Source: Yinghuangia seranimata (lineage in GTDB: Bacteria; Actinomycetota; Actinomycetes; Streptomycetales; Streptomycetaceae). From it: a stretch of DNA of 64,000 nucleotides. The stretch covers positions 124,001-188,000 of the forward strand of contig NZ_JASAOI010000002.1 in the NCBI RefSeq assembly GCF_029953285.1, in the 5' to 3' direction. Below are positions 15,777 through 24,357 of the stretch, in pieces. Position 1 is the stretch's first letter, and each line of letters opens with the position of its first letter. The position numbers and the translations under genes are program-made. Under the pieces are notes generated by a model that did not search any database, was not told where the DNA came from, and saw nothing but the letters and a program-made list of their open reading frames with translations.

Positions 15777-16916
15777 ATGCCGCATCCCCGCCAGAAACAC
15801 CCGACCAGGCGGGCCGCTCCCGCCGCCGAGACCGCCGAGACCGCCGCGGCCGGCGCCGTCATCGCCGCGGTGGACGTCGCCCTGCCGCCGCACCGCTACC
15901 CGCAGGAGGCGATCACCGAGATGGTCGGCGACGTCTGCCTCCCCGCCGGCGCCGACCGGGGTCTGCTTCAACGGGTGCACGCGTCCGCCGGGGTGCGGAC
16001 GCGGCACCTTGCGCTGCCGATCGAACAGTACGCGGGGCTCGGGGACTTCGGCCGCGCCAATGACGCCTGGATCGCCACGGCGCTCGACCTCGGCGAGGAG
16101 GCGGTCGGCGGCGCGCTCAAACAGGCCGGGCTCGAACCGGGCGACGTCGACCTGATCGCCTGCGCGTCCGTCACCGGCCTCGCGGTGCCGTCGCTGGACG
16201 CCCGGCTCGCGGGACGGCTCGGCATGCGGCCCGACGTCAAGCGCTTACCCCTGTTCGGCCTCGGCTGTGTCGCGGGCGCCGCCGGGATCGCACGCCTGCA
16301 CGACTACCTGCGCGGGCACCCCGGCGACGTCGCCGTGCTGCTCTGCGCCGAACTGTGCTCGTTGACCGTGCAACGCGGCGACGACTCGCCCGCCAACCTC
16401 GTCGCGGGCGCGCTGTTCGGCGACGGCGCCGCCGCTGTCGTCGCCGTCGGGAACGCGCATCCGCTGGCGGCCCGCGCCGAAGGGCCCCGCGTGCTCGCCA
16501 CGCGCAGTGAGCTGTACCCCGAGACCGAGCACGTCATGGGCTGGGAGATCGGCTCCTCCGGCTTCAAGGTCGTGCTCAGCGCCGACGTGCCGGCCTTCGT
16601 CCGCGCGGACCTACGGCGCGGCGTCGAGGAGTTCCTCGCCGACCACGGCCTCGGCATCGGCGACATCACCACCTGGGTGTCCCACCCCGGCGGCCCCAAG
16701 GTCCTCGACGCGGTCGCCGAGAGCCTCGGCCTGGGTGCCGACGCCCTTGCGGTGACCTGGAGTTCGCTGGCCTCCGTCGGGAACATGTCGTCGGCGTCGG
16801 TGCTGCACGTCCTCCAGCAGACCCGCGAGGCACACCGGCCGCCGCCGGGCTCGTGGGGACTGCTGCTCGCCCTCGGCCCGGGGTTCTGCTCCGAGCTGGT
16901 CCTGCTGCGCTGGTGA
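15777..16916 (+). CDS. srsA: Type III polyketide synthase (alkylresorcinol/alkylpyrone synthase type)
   Basis: 379 residues, normal for chalcone-synthase-like enzymes. The catalytic triad is Cys164 in GLGCVAGAAG, His303 in SHPGGPK and Asn336 in SVGNMSSAS. These enzymes extend an acyl starter with malonyl-CoA units and cyclise the chain. The order synthase - isoprenylcysteine-type methyltransferase - flavin monooxygenase is that of srsABC of Streptomyces griseus, which makes methylated phenolic lipids and alkylquinones. The symbol rests on that gene order plus family membership. ATG 15777 opens a 25-residue unstructured N-terminus. Confidence 0.88.
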   Translation: MPHPRQKHPTRRAAPAAETAETAAAGAVIAAVDVALPPHRYPQEAITEMVGDVCLPAGADRGLLQRVHASAGVRTRHLALPIEQYAGLGDFGRANDAWIATALDLGEEAVGGALKQAGLEPGDVDLIACASVTGLAVPSLDARLAGRLGMRPDVKRLPLFGLGCVAGAAGIARLHDYLRGHPGDVAVLLCAELCSLTVQRGDDSPANLVAGALFGDGAAAVVAVGNAHPLAARAEGPRVLATRSELYPETEHVMGWEIGSSGFKVVLSADVPAFVRADLRRGVEEFLADHGLGIGDITTWVSHPGGPKVLDAVAESLGLGADALAVTWSSLASVGNMSSASVLHVLQQTREAHRPPPGSWGLLLALGPGFCSELVLLRW

Positions 16917-16927
16917 AGGAGCCCGCC

Positions 16928-17443
16928 ATGGACTGGTACACGCTGCTGGTCGCCGCCGTCGCGGCCGAACGCCTCGCGGAACTCGTCGTCGGCAAGCGCA
17001 ATTCCGCGTGGACGCTCGCCCGCGGCGGTGTCGAGTACGGGCGCGGCCACTATCCCTGGATGGTCGCCCTGCACACCGGGCTCCTGCTCGGCTGCCTCGT
17101 CGAACCCGCGGTCGCGGACCGGCCGTTCCTGCCCTGGCTGGGCTGGCCGATGCTCGCGCTCGTCGTCCTGGCGCAGGGGCTGCGGTGGTGGTGCATCCTG
17201 GCGCTCGGCCCGTACTGGAACACCCGGGTCATCGTGGTGCCCGGCGCGCGGCTGGTCCGGCGCGGCCCGTACCGGTTCGCGCTGCGCCACCCGAACTACG
17301 TCGCGGTCGCCGTCGAGGGCTTCGCACTACCGCTGGTGCACAGCGCGTGGGTCACCGCACTGCTGCTCACGGTCGGCAACACGCTGCTGATGCGCGTGCG
17401 GATCCCGTGCGAGGACGCGGCGTTGCGGGCGGCGGTGGCGTGA
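16928..17443 (+). CDS. srsB: Membrane methyltransferase, isoprenylcysteine carboxyl methyltransferase family (SrsB-like)
   Basis: 171 residues, about four or five membrane helices. The C-terminal signature VRRGPYRFALRHPNYVAVAVEG contains the Pro-Tyr and His-Pro-Asn-Tyr elements that bind S-adenosylmethionine in ICMT proteins. In the srs pathway the enzyme O-methylates the alkylresorcinol ring. AAGGAG overlaps the stop of the synthase gene, and its own stop overlaps the next start (GTGA), so the three genes form one operon. Confidence 0.85.
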   Translation: MDWYTLLVAAVAAERLAELVVGKRNSAWTLARGGVEYGRGHYPWMVALHTGLLLGCLVEPAVADRPFLPWLGWPMLALVVLAQGLRWWCILALGPYWNTRVIVVPGARLVRRGPYRFALRHPNYVAVAVEGFALPLVHSAWVTALLLTVGNTLLMRVRIPCEDAALRAAVA

Positions 17444-18507
17444 CCGGCTTCGACGTGGACGTGGTGGTCGCGGGCGGAGGACCCGCGGGGCTCGCGACCG
17501 CCCTGCACGCCGCGCGCGCCGGATTCACGGTCGCCGTCGCCGAACCGCGCGGCGCCCCGGTCGACAAGGCCTGCGGCGAGGGCCTGATGCCCGGCGGGGT
17601 GAGCGCGCTCAGGGCGCTCGGCGTCGAGCCGCCGGGCCACCCCTTCGCCGGCATCCGCTACCAGCGAGGCGACCGGTGCGCCGACGCGCTGTTCCGGAAC
17701 GGCACCGGGCTGGGGGTACGGCGCACCGACCTCAGCGACGCGCTGCACAAGGCGGTCGCGGACGCGGGCGTGCCCGTACTGCCGGTCAAGGTGACCGCCG
17801 CCGCGCAGGACCGCACCGGCGTGACCGCGTACGGGCCCGACCTGCGCGCCCGATGGCTCGTCGCCGCCGACGGCCTGCACTCCCCGCTGCGCCGTGCGCT
17901 CGGCCTGGACCGGCCGAGCCCCGGACCGGCACGGTACGGCCTGCGCCGCCACTTCGCCGCCGCGCCCGCGAGCCGCTTCGTCGAAGTCCACTGGGGCGCA
18001 CGGTCGGAGGTCTACATCACCCCGCTGTCGCCCGAGCTCGTCGGCGTCGCGGTACTCACCTGCGTCCGCGCGCCGTTCGAGGAGCAGCTTGCCGAATTCC
18101 CCCACCTCGCACGCCGCTTCGCCGACACCCGCGCGGTGACAGCCGTACGCGGAGCCGGCCCGCTGCGCCGTACTGCGGCCCGCAGGGTGTGCGGACGCGT
18201 GCTGCTCGCCGGCGACGCCGCGGGCTACGTCGACGCCCTCACCGGCGAAGGCGTCGCCCTGGCCCTCACCGGCGCCGAGGCCCTGGTCGCATGCCTCGCC
18301 CGCGGCCGCCCGGACGCCTACGAGGCCGCCTGGCGCCGCGTGACCCGCCACTACCGCCTCCTGACCGCCGCCCTCCTCGCAGCCCGCCGCCACCCGCCCC
18401 TGGCCCGCACCATCGTCCCGGCAGCGGCACGCCTGCCCTTCGTCTTCGACGCCGCCGTCGACGCGATGGCGCACTGCCCCGCACCCGAGCGCGGCGGCCG
18501 CCGGTAA
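17440..18507 (+). CDS. srsC: FAD-dependent monooxygenase (SrsC-like)
   Basis: 355 residues. The FAD-binding GGGPAG is at 12-17, and the second FAD motif GRVLLAGDAAGYVDALTGEG is typical of geranylgeranyl-reductase and aromatic-hydroxylase flavoproteins. CGEGLMPGG after the first motif is also characteristic. In the S. griseus srs pathway the equivalent enzyme hydroxylates the resorcinol ring, leading to alkylquinones. The GTG start overlaps the methyltransferase stop by four bases. The C-terminus is Pro/Arg-rich. Confidence 0.85.
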   Translation: MTGFDVDVVVAGGGPAGLATALHAARAGFTVAVAEPRGAPVDKACGEGLMPGGVSALRALGVEPPGHPFAGIRYQRGDRCADALFRNGTGLGVRRTDLSDALHKAVADAGVPVLPVKVTAAAQDRTGVTAYGPDLRARWLVAADGLHSPLRRALGLDRPSPGPARYGLRRHFAAAPASRFVEVHWGARSEVYITPLSPELVGVAVLTCVRAPFEEQLAEFPHLARRFADTRAVTAVRGAGPLRRTAARRVCGRVLLAGDAAGYVDALTGEGVALALTGAEALVACLARGRPDAYEAAWRRVTRHYRLLTAALLAARRHPPLARTIVPAAARLPFVFDAAVDAMAHCPAPERGGRR

Positions 18508-18583
18508 ATCGGGCGACAGCGCGGCCCGTTTTGTGGATCATGACGGCCGACCATGGCCAACGCCGATCCGCCGGGGGAACGCG

Positions 18584-20581
18584 ATGACGGCACAACCACT
18601 CGCCTCGCTCGACAGCGTGGCGTGGGACCGGCTGGAGACGGCGTACCCGGGCGACCGCGCCGGGGAGATCCCGCGGGCCCTTCGGCGGATCGCCGAGGCC
18701 GGGGCGGAGGCGACCGAAGCCGACTGCGAGCCGCTGTGGGTCCTGGTCGCGCGGGACGGCCGGATGTGCGCGGCGGCCGTGGCCGCTCTCCCGTTCGTCA
18801 CGGCACTCGCCGCCGACCCGGGCGTCGGCGCGCGGTTCGAGCTCGTGCAGCTGTTGGCGTACATGCAGGGCGAGGGGGCCGCCGACGAGGACTGGGCCGC
18901 GGCACGTGCGCTGCTCGCGGACCCCGATCCCGCCGTGCGGCGTGCGGCGATCCAGCTCGCGGACGGCGTGGGCCGGCTCATCGAGCAGTGGCGGATCGAG
19001 ACGGACCCGACGGTCCGCGTGCCGTTGCTCATGGCGCTCGGTTCGGAGGCGGCCGCGAGCACGGAGCCCGGGCCCGTCGCCGAGGCCCGCGCCGTTCTGG
19101 CCCAGGTGCTGGAGGGCGACGACCCTGTGCTCGAGGTCGCGGCGGTCTACGCGTCCGCGAGCCTGGACCGGGAGGTGCCTCGCCGTCGGCTGGGCCGAGT
19201 CGTGGAAGTGTTCAGCGACGCCCGGCAGCGGCCGCGGTTCCCGGAGATGTGGTGGTCGACCGCGGACGAGGAGATCGGCTTCGAGCGCGAGGACGTCGTC
19301 CGCTGGGGGGCCGAGCTGTTCAGGCACCACGACCCCGACGTCGAGCTCGACTTCTGCACGCGGTTGGCGGACGCGGCCTACGCGGGCGGGGACTCCGTGC
19401 TCAGCCGGCTCGCCCTGGAGCTGGCCTGGGACCTGCTGACGCGGCGGCGGTCCGTGGCCGCCGCGCTGCCGCAGCCGGCGGGCCGGCTGCTGACCGATCG
19501 GGACGCGGAGCTGCGGCTGCGCGCGGCGCACCTGCTCGCGATGCTGGGTCGGGCGTCCGCGCCGTACGCCGACCGGCTCGCGGCGCTGCTCGACGACACC
19601 GCCGGCGCAGGGGGCCTGGACGGCCGCGTGTGCGACTTCGCGCGCTGGGCCCTGGCCCGGATCGGCGACCCGCGCGCCCTTCCCGGCCTGGTCGAGCAGT
19701 TGTGCGCGCAGTGCGACGAAGAAGGGCGCGGCTACGTCGTCTACGAGCCGCACCGCCCGGAACCCGAGGACGTCCTGGTGCCGTTGCGGGCGCACGCCGA
19801 CGTGCTGCTTCCGGCGATCCGCGACGCGTTGCGGCGGGCCGGCTCGGCCGTCGACGATCCGACCCCCGCACTGGTCAACGGGCCCGCGCGCCCGTTCCTC
19901 CGGGTCCTGGCGGCCTGGGGTGAGGACGCGCTGCCGGCGCTGCCCGAGGTCGTCCCGTTCCTCCGCCACACGTTCACCGGGCTCGACGCGGCCTTGGCAC
20001 TAGGGGCCATGGGCCCGGGGGCGGCCGCGGCCGCAGAGGCCGTGCGCGCATGCTCGGCGCTGGACTACCCCGGCAACCACATGACCGTCGCCTACATCGC
20101 CGCGCGCATCGCCGGAGACGACACGGCGGAGCTGGCGTTCGTCGGAGACAAGCTGCTGGCGGACGACGAGTGGTCGCCCGGGGCGGCGTGCCGCCTCGCC
20201 CGCTTCGGCGCCACCGCCGCGCCGTACGCCGACGCGGTCCGGCGGATCATGGACAGCACCGACCCGTGGTCGACGATAGGCGCGGCGGCCACGCTGTGGT
20301 CGATCACGGGCCGGCCCGAACCCTCGGCGTCGGTGTTGGAGGAGTACGTGCTGCCCGTCGCCGACGGCGGCGACCTCTTCGGGCTGTTCCGTGAGGCTTT
20401 GCGCGCGCTGATCCCGATCGGCCGCATCAGCCCGACGGCGCGTGCCGCGCTGCGGGCGATCCGCGACGCCGACCGCCGGCTCTCGCACGAGCGGGACCAT
20501 ACGGCGGTCCTCCGCGACGAGGAGTTGTGCGCGCTGATCGACGCCGCCCTCGCCGGCGGCGGTCCGGAGGTCCCGCGCTGA
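18584..20581 (+). CDS. Large HEAT-repeat protein
   Basis: 665 residues composed almost wholly of alpha-helical repeats of about 30-40 residues. Examples are DPDPAVRRAAIQLADGVGRL, DAELRLRAAHLLAMLGRASAPYADRL and DARWAL-type segments followed by GDPRALPGLVEQL. This is a HEAT/armadillo-like solenoid with no catalytic motif or signal peptide, so a protein-interaction scaffold is likely. A smaller relative is at 9755-10477. The start is ATG 18584 after GGGGGAAC. There is no obvious partner nearby. Confidence 0.75.
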   Translation: MTAQPLASLDSVAWDRLETAYPGDRAGEIPRALRRIAEAGAEATEADCEPLWVLVARDGRMCAAAVAALPFVTALAADPGVGARFELVQLLAYMQGEGAADEDWAAARALLADPDPAVRRAAIQLADGVGRLIEQWRIETDPTVRVPLLMALGSEAAASTEPGPVAEARAVLAQVLEGDDPVLEVAAVYASASLDREVPRRRLGRVVEVFSDARQRPRFPEMWWSTADEEIGFEREDVVRWGAELFRHHDPDVELDFCTRLADAAYAGGDSVLSRLALELAWDLLTRRRSVAAALPQPAGRLLTDRDAELRLRAAHLLAMLGRASAPYADRLAALLDDTAGAGGLDGRVCDFARWALARIGDPRALPGLVEQLCAQCDEEGRGYVVYEPHRPEPEDVLVPLRAHADVLLPAIRDALRRAGSAVDDPTPALVNGPARPFLRVLAAWGEDALPALPEVVPFLRHTFTGLDAALALGAMGPGAAAAAEAVRACSALDYPGNHMTVAYIAARIAGDDTAELAFVGDKLLADDEWSPGAACRLARFGATAAPYADAVRRIMDSTDPWSTIGAAATLWSITGRPEPSASVLEEYVLPVADGGDLFGLFREALRALIPIGRISPTARAALRAIRDADRRLSHERDHTAVLRDEELCALIDAALAGGGPEVPR

Positions 20582-20715
20582 TCCGCCGCCGCGGCACGGC
20601 TGTTACGCCGCCCGGGTGGGGATGCCGCCCCGTTCGGCGCAAGCAGGGGTGCGTCGGGTTCCGCGCCGCGCCAAGACTGGAGGTTCAGCCGTTCCCCACC
20701 GAAAGGGACCTCGTC

Positions 20716-21012
20716 ATGGCCATTGCCGCCGTCTTCCAGATTCCGGGCATGACCCAGGAGCAGTACGACAAGAGCGCCGACGCGGTGACCGGCGGGCGCG
20801 GGGCCGTCAAGAACCCCTCGGACTGGCCCGTGCCCGGCCTGATCTCGCACACCGCCGGACCCACCCCCGACGGGTGGTTCGTGGTGGACGTGTGGGAGTC
20901 GGAGGAGGCGTTCCGGCGGTTCGGCGAGATCATCGTCCCGATCCTCAACAACCTCGGCGTGCCGAACGCCGAGCCGAAGGTGTACCCGGTGCACGCGATG
21001 GTGAAGGGCTGA
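20716..21012 (+). CDS. Small dimeric alpha/beta-barrel (ABM-like) protein
   Basis: 98 residues. The pattern of one strand (AIAAVFQIPGMTQEQYDKS), helix, strand (PGLISHTAGPTPDGWFVVDVWES) and helix EEAFRRFGEIIVPIL is that of small ferredoxin-like-fold dimers including antibiotic-biosynthesis monooxygenases. The conserved WFVVDVWES segment suggests the same subgroup found often in actinomycetes. No catalytic role can be assigned. AAAGGGAC precedes the ATG. Confidence 0.7.
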   Translation: MAIAAVFQIPGMTQEQYDKSADAVTGGRGAVKNPSDWPVPGLISHTAGPTPDGWFVVDVWESEEAFRRFGEIIVPILNNLGVPNAEPKVYPVHAMVKG

Positions 21013-21031
21013 CGCCACCGAAGGCACTGCG

Positions 21032-21415
21032 TCAGACGGGCTCGATCCGGCGGTTCAGGAGGCAGAACACGTTGCCTTCCGGGTCGGCCAGGACGTGCCA
21101 GCTCTCGGTGCCGGTCTGCCCGACGTCGGCGGGCCGGGCACCGAGGGCGAGCAGCCGCTCAAGCTCCGCGTCCTGGTCGCGGTCGGTGGGGTTGACGTCG
21201 AGGTGCAGGGGGAGCTTCCAGGGCCGCGGGTCGTTGCTCGGGCTGAGGATGAGCGTCGGCAGCGGGCCGCCGAAGCCGACGCCGGGCGGCCCGATCTCGA
21301 TGCTGCCGTCGTCGTCCCGGTCGAGCTCGACGTAGCCGAGGACCTCGCACCAGAACGCGGAGAGCTTCTCGGGGTCGGTGCAGTCGAGGACGAACTCACT
21401 GATGCGGCATGCCAT
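21032..21415 (-). CDS. VOC-superfamily (glyoxalase-like) protein
   Basis: 127 residues. Two beta-alpha-beta-beta-beta modules are visible, beginning ISEFVLDCTDPEKLSAFWCEVLGY and PLHLDVNPTDRDQDAELERLLALG and ending WHVLADPEGNVFCLLN. This matches the glyoxalase-like VOC subgroup that is widespread in actinomycetes. The canonical metal ligands are only partly conserved, so the function could be ligand binding. It is convergent with the gene at 20716-21012. Confidence 0.85.
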   Translation of the reverse strand: MACRISEFVLDCTDPEKLSAFWCEVLGYVELDRDDDGSIEIGPPGVGFGGPLPTLILSPSNDPRPWKLPLHLDVNPTDRDQDAELERLLALGARPADVGQTGTESWHVLADPEGNVFCLLNRRIEPV

Positions 21416-21618
21416 GTCCGTCAGTCTAGGCAGCAGGCCGCGCGGTAGGTCACTTCACGCGGCCGTGAGGGGTTTACCTCATTTACCTCCGCAAGCCCAT
21501 ACCGCGCCGTGCCCATGATTGATCGATTACCGGCCTTCCCGGAAGGATTCAGCGCGCACCGTGCCAAGAGCGCGGTCACGTAAGCCACTTGCATCATCCA
21601 CGGGGGAGGAACACGCGC

Positions 21619-22347
21619 ATGCGCATCATGCGGACGCGTAAGTCGGTTGCGGGCATGGCGGGACTGGTGGTGGCCGGGGCCCTGGTCATGACCGGCTGCA
21701 ACGGCGACAAGAAGGACGACAAGGCGGACAAGTCCGGAGCGTCGTCGGCGCCGGCCGCCGCGAGCCCCGGCGCGGCCTCCTCGTCGGCGGGTTCGACCCC
21801 GTCCGCGACCGGTGCGCCGGCCGGCAGCTCCGCGCCGGGCGGCGACGCGTCGGGATCGTCCGGGGCGGGCGGCACGGCCAAGGGCGGCCAGGTGTTCAAG
21901 ATCGGCGAGGCGGCGACGATCGACTTCCGCAGCGGGTCGACGACGGGCACCGTCGCGATGACGGTGACGTCGATCGACATGGGCGCGTCCGCCGACCTCG
22001 ACGCCCTCAAGCTCACCGGCGACAGCGCCAAGGGCAAGGTGCCGTACTACGTGAAGTACACGCTGACCAACACCGGCACGACCGACCTGTCGTACACCTC
22101 GGCGGGCATGATGCACGGCCTGATGGCGGACGGCCGGATGGCCCAGCCGCTGATCGTGATGGGCGGCAACTTCCCCAAGTGCCCCAACCCCAGCGCGCCG
22201 AAGGGCTTCACCAAGGGCCAGTCGTACCAGACCTGCGTCGTCGCGCTGGTCCCGGAGGGCATGAAGGTCGCCGGTGCCGAGTGGTCGGGCGAGCCGTACA
22301 GCGGCGGCCCGGGCAAGGGTGTCGACTGGGGCGTCGCCGCCCGCTGA
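21619..22347 (+). CDS. Lipoprotein with a DUF4352-like beta domain
   Basis: 242 residues. A basic N-terminus and hydrophobic core lead to the lipobox VMTGC with Cys27 as the lipidation site. A Ser/Ala/Gly/Pro linker (28-90) spans the wall. The C-terminal domain (about 95-242) contains YYVKYTLTNTGTTDLSYTS and CPNPSAPKGFTKGQSYQTC, resembling the immunoglobulin-like DUF4352 fold, with two cysteines that may form a disulfide. GGGGGAGG lies upstream of the ATG. It sits outside the membrane; its ligand is unknown. It ends at tandem terminators. Confidence 0.8.
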   Translation: MRIMRTRKSVAGMAGLVVAGALVMTGCNGDKKDDKADKSGASSAPAAASPGAASSSAGSTPSATGAPAGSSAPGGDASGSSGAGGTAKGGQVFKIGEAATIDFRSGSTTGTVAMTVTSIDMGASADLDALKLTGDSAKGKVPYYVKYTLTNTGTTDLSYTSAGMMHGLMADGRMAQPLIVMGGNFPKCPNPSAPKGFTKGQSYQTCVVALVPEGMKVAGAEWSGEPYSGGPGKGVDWGVAAR

Positions 22348-22362
22348 GCGGGCTCCCCGTCC

Positions 22363-22397
22363 CCCGCACGGCGGTGACCAGAGCACCGCCGTGCGGG
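22363..22397. terminator. Intrinsic terminator (first of a tandem pair)
   Basis: A perfect 14-bp stem, CCCGCACGGCGGTG with its complement, closes a 7-base loop. It lies 15 bases after the lipoprotein stop and between convergent genes. Confidence 0.8.
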
Positions 22398-22409
22398 TGT
22401 ACGTGCCGG

Positions 22410-22435
22410 GCCCGCGCCCTACACGGGGCGCGGGC
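22410..22435. terminator. Intrinsic terminator (second of a tandem pair)
   Basis: GCCCGCGCCC and GGGCGCGGGC form a 10-bp stem with a 6-base loop. It ends directly at the stop codon of the convergent serine-hydrolase homologue (22436), so it can serve the minus strand too. Confidence 0.65.
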
Positions 22436-23671
22436 TCAGCCGAAGTCGGGGACGGGATGCCCCGGCGCGAGCGCGGCGGCGATGCGCTGGGCGATCGTGT
22501 GGGCGGTGTGCCCGCCCGGCGCGTCGGGGCCCGGGGTGGTCGAGACGGCGATCGCCAGGCGGGCGCAGGGCAGGTAGTCCTGCGAGGCCGAGTAGCCGAA
22601 GAACAGCGGGTGCTGGGAGATCCAGTCGCCCAGGACCAGCACACCCAGGCCGTAGTGCGTGGCCTCGGTCTGCGCGATGCAGAGCGCCGCCGGGCACGTG
22701 CGGGTCTCGTGGCCGAGGCCGACCGTCCCCGGGTTCAGCAGCTCGCGGTACGAGGCGGGGGACAGCAGTTCGCCCGAGCCGACGGCCGACGCCGACCGGG
22801 CCAGGTCGCAGATGTCGGTGGTCTCCACCGCTCCGGGCGCCGTGGTCCACGACGGGTTCCAGAACGTCGTCTCCTCGTACGTCCCGCGGTCCGCCGTGAA
22901 CGAGTGCAGGACGGGCGTCGGGATGTCGGGCGTGAAGCTGTTGGCGGTCTCGCGCAGTTCGAGCGGGTCCAGGATCTCCCGCTCCAGCAGGACGTCCAGG
23001 CGGGTGCCGGTGATCCTCTCGAGCGCGGCGCCGAGCAGCACGAAGTTGGCGTGCGAGTAGCTCCAGTTGGTGCCCGGCTCGTACAGCAGGTCCTTGTCCG
23101 TCGAGATGCCGACCAGCTCGTCCGCCGTCCACTGCCGGAACGGGTTCGCGCCGACGGCCGACTGGAAGTCCGGGTCCTTCACGTAGTCGACCAGCCCGGT
23201 CGTGGACGCCGCGAGCTGGCGCAGCGTCATCGCGTGCGCCTTGGGCGGCAGGTCGGGCAGCCAGCGCACGACGGGGTCGTCGAGGTCGACCACGCCCTGG
23301 TCGACCAGCCGCAGGAGCAGCACCCCCATGTAGCTGATCGCGATGTTGCCGTTGCGGAAGTGCATGTCCGGCGCGGCCGGGACACCGGTCATCGACTCGC
23401 CGAGCGCGGTGGTGACGAGCTCGCGGCCGTCGACGGTGACGCGCAGGATCACGGACTTGAGGTCCAGCTCCGCCTTCGCCTGCTCGGCGATGCGGACGGC
23501 CTCGCGGGCCGGGCCGCCGGCGGGCACCTCGGACGCGGCGCAGTGCCGGTGCCGGCCGGCGTCGCCCGGGGCACCGGCGGCGGTGCCGGCCGGGGCGCCG
23601 ACGGCGAGGGACGCGATGAGCGCTGTGGCCGCGGCGAGGCGCGGCAGCGACGAAGCGCGGGCGGTTCTCAT
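22436..23671 (-). CDS. Secreted beta-lactamase-fold (serine hydrolase) homologue lacking the SxxK motif
   Basis: 411 residues with an export signal (about 1-33, ending AAGAPG). The overall fold matches class C beta-lactamases and DD-peptidases: VDLDDPVVRWLPDLP, LRQLAASTTGLVDY and the Tyr motif NWSYSHANFVLLG are all recognisable. At the place of the catalytic SxxK tetrad the sequence reads FRNGNIAI (105-112), with Asn109 and Ile112 instead of Ser and Lys. Either it is a non-catalytic binder or chemistry differs. Related actinobacterial proteins with a similar FRNG motif exist to my recollection. It is probably cell-wall associated. Confidence 0.82.
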   Translation of the reverse strand: MRTARASSLPRLAAATALIASLAVGAPAGTAAGAPGDAGRHRHCAASEVPAGGPAREAVRIAEQAKAELDLKSVILRVTVDGRELVTTALGESMTGVPAAPDMHFRNGNIAISYMGVLLLRLVDQGVVDLDDPVVRWLPDLPPKAHAMTLRQLAASTTGLVDYVKDPDFQSAVGANPFRQWTADELVGISTDKDLLYEPGTNWSYSHANFVLLGAALERITGTRLDVLLEREILDPLELRETANSFTPDIPTPVLHSFTADRGTYEETTFWNPSWTTAPGAVETTDICDLARSASAVGSGELLSPASYRELLNPGTVGLGHETRTCPAALCIAQTEATHYGLGVLVLGDWISQHPLFFGYSASQDYLPCARLAIAVSTTPGPDAPGGHTAHTIAQRIAAALAPGHPVPDFG

Positions 23672-23720
23672 GCGCGCAGTATCGGCCGGGGCCGCCCGGT
23701 CCCCGGGGAGCGTCCGGCCG

Positions 23721-24254
23721 TCAGGAGCCGGTTCCCCCCAATTGGTCCAGCCCGCGCGCCGCGTCCGTCGCCGGGGCGTCCAGGAGCGACGACTCGACCC
23801 CGCCGACGCCCCAGCCGTAGGCGAGTTTGTGGACCTCCAGCACGAAGAACGAGTCCGTGGACACCACGCCGTCGATCAGGTGCATGCGGCGGTTCATGAG
23901 GTCGGTGAAGTGGTCGGTGTCGCGGCAGATGACCTCCACCATGACGTCGTAGTGCCCGGCCGTCATGACGACATAGGACGTCTCGGGCAGTTCGCGCAGC
24001 GCCCGGCACACGTCGTGCGCCGTGCCGGGACGCACACGCATGCCGATCATCGCGAGCCGGTCGAACCCGATGGTCAGCGGGTTCGCGATCCCGACGATCT
24101 GCAGGACCCCGTTGTCCTCCATCCGCTGCACCCGGTACCGCACGGACGAGGCGGGAATCCCGAGGTCCTCGGAGATCTGGCTGTACGCGCGCCGGCCGTC
24201 CGCCTGGAGGATGGCGATGATCCGCCGGTCGATGTCGTCCAGTCCGCTGTTCAT
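23721..24254 (-). CDS. Lrp/AsnC-family transcriptional regulator
   Basis: 177 residues from MNSGLDDID. The start at 24254 is preferred because GGAG lies seven bases before it; an ATG at 24305 would add 17 residues. The DNA-binding domain (about 5-60: DRRIIAILQADGRRAYSQISEDLGIPASSVRYRVQRM) is followed by a RAM ligand domain and an extra C-terminal tail of about 30 residues. It lies next to an amine oxidase and an aldehyde dehydrogenase on the same strand and most likely controls them in response to an amine, amino acid or polyamine. Confidence 0.88.
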   Translation of the reverse strand: MNSGLDDIDRRIIAILQADGRRAYSQISEDLGIPASSVRYRVQRMEDNGVLQIVGIANPLTIGFDRLAMIGMRVRPGTAHDVCRALRELPETSYVVMTAGHYDVMVEVICRDTDHFTDLMNRRMHLIDGVVSTDSFFVLEVHKLAYGWGVGGVESSLLDAPATDAARGLDQLGGTGS

Positions 24255-24319
24255 GCGGCCGCTCCGTGCTTCCTTGGGTGCCTGCGCAGAATCCACGCGA
24301 GTCATGATCCCGTGCCCGG

Positions 24320-24351
24320 GCGCCGGTGCGGTACCTGTACCGCACCGGCGC
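24320..24351. terminator. Perfect 32-base palindrome: terminator or AsnC operator
   Basis: GCGCCGGTGCGGTAC is followed by CT and its exact complement (15-bp arms). It lies seven bases after the FAD-oxidase stop and 66 bases before the asnC start on the same strand. It can end oxidase transcription; a regulatory role at asnC is also possible. Confidence 0.6.
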
Positions 24352-24357
24352 GGCCGG

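Noticed and set aside
22274-23899. 541-residue plus-strand frame
   Set aside because: Antisense to the serine-hydrolase homologue, with no motif and only low-complexity composition.
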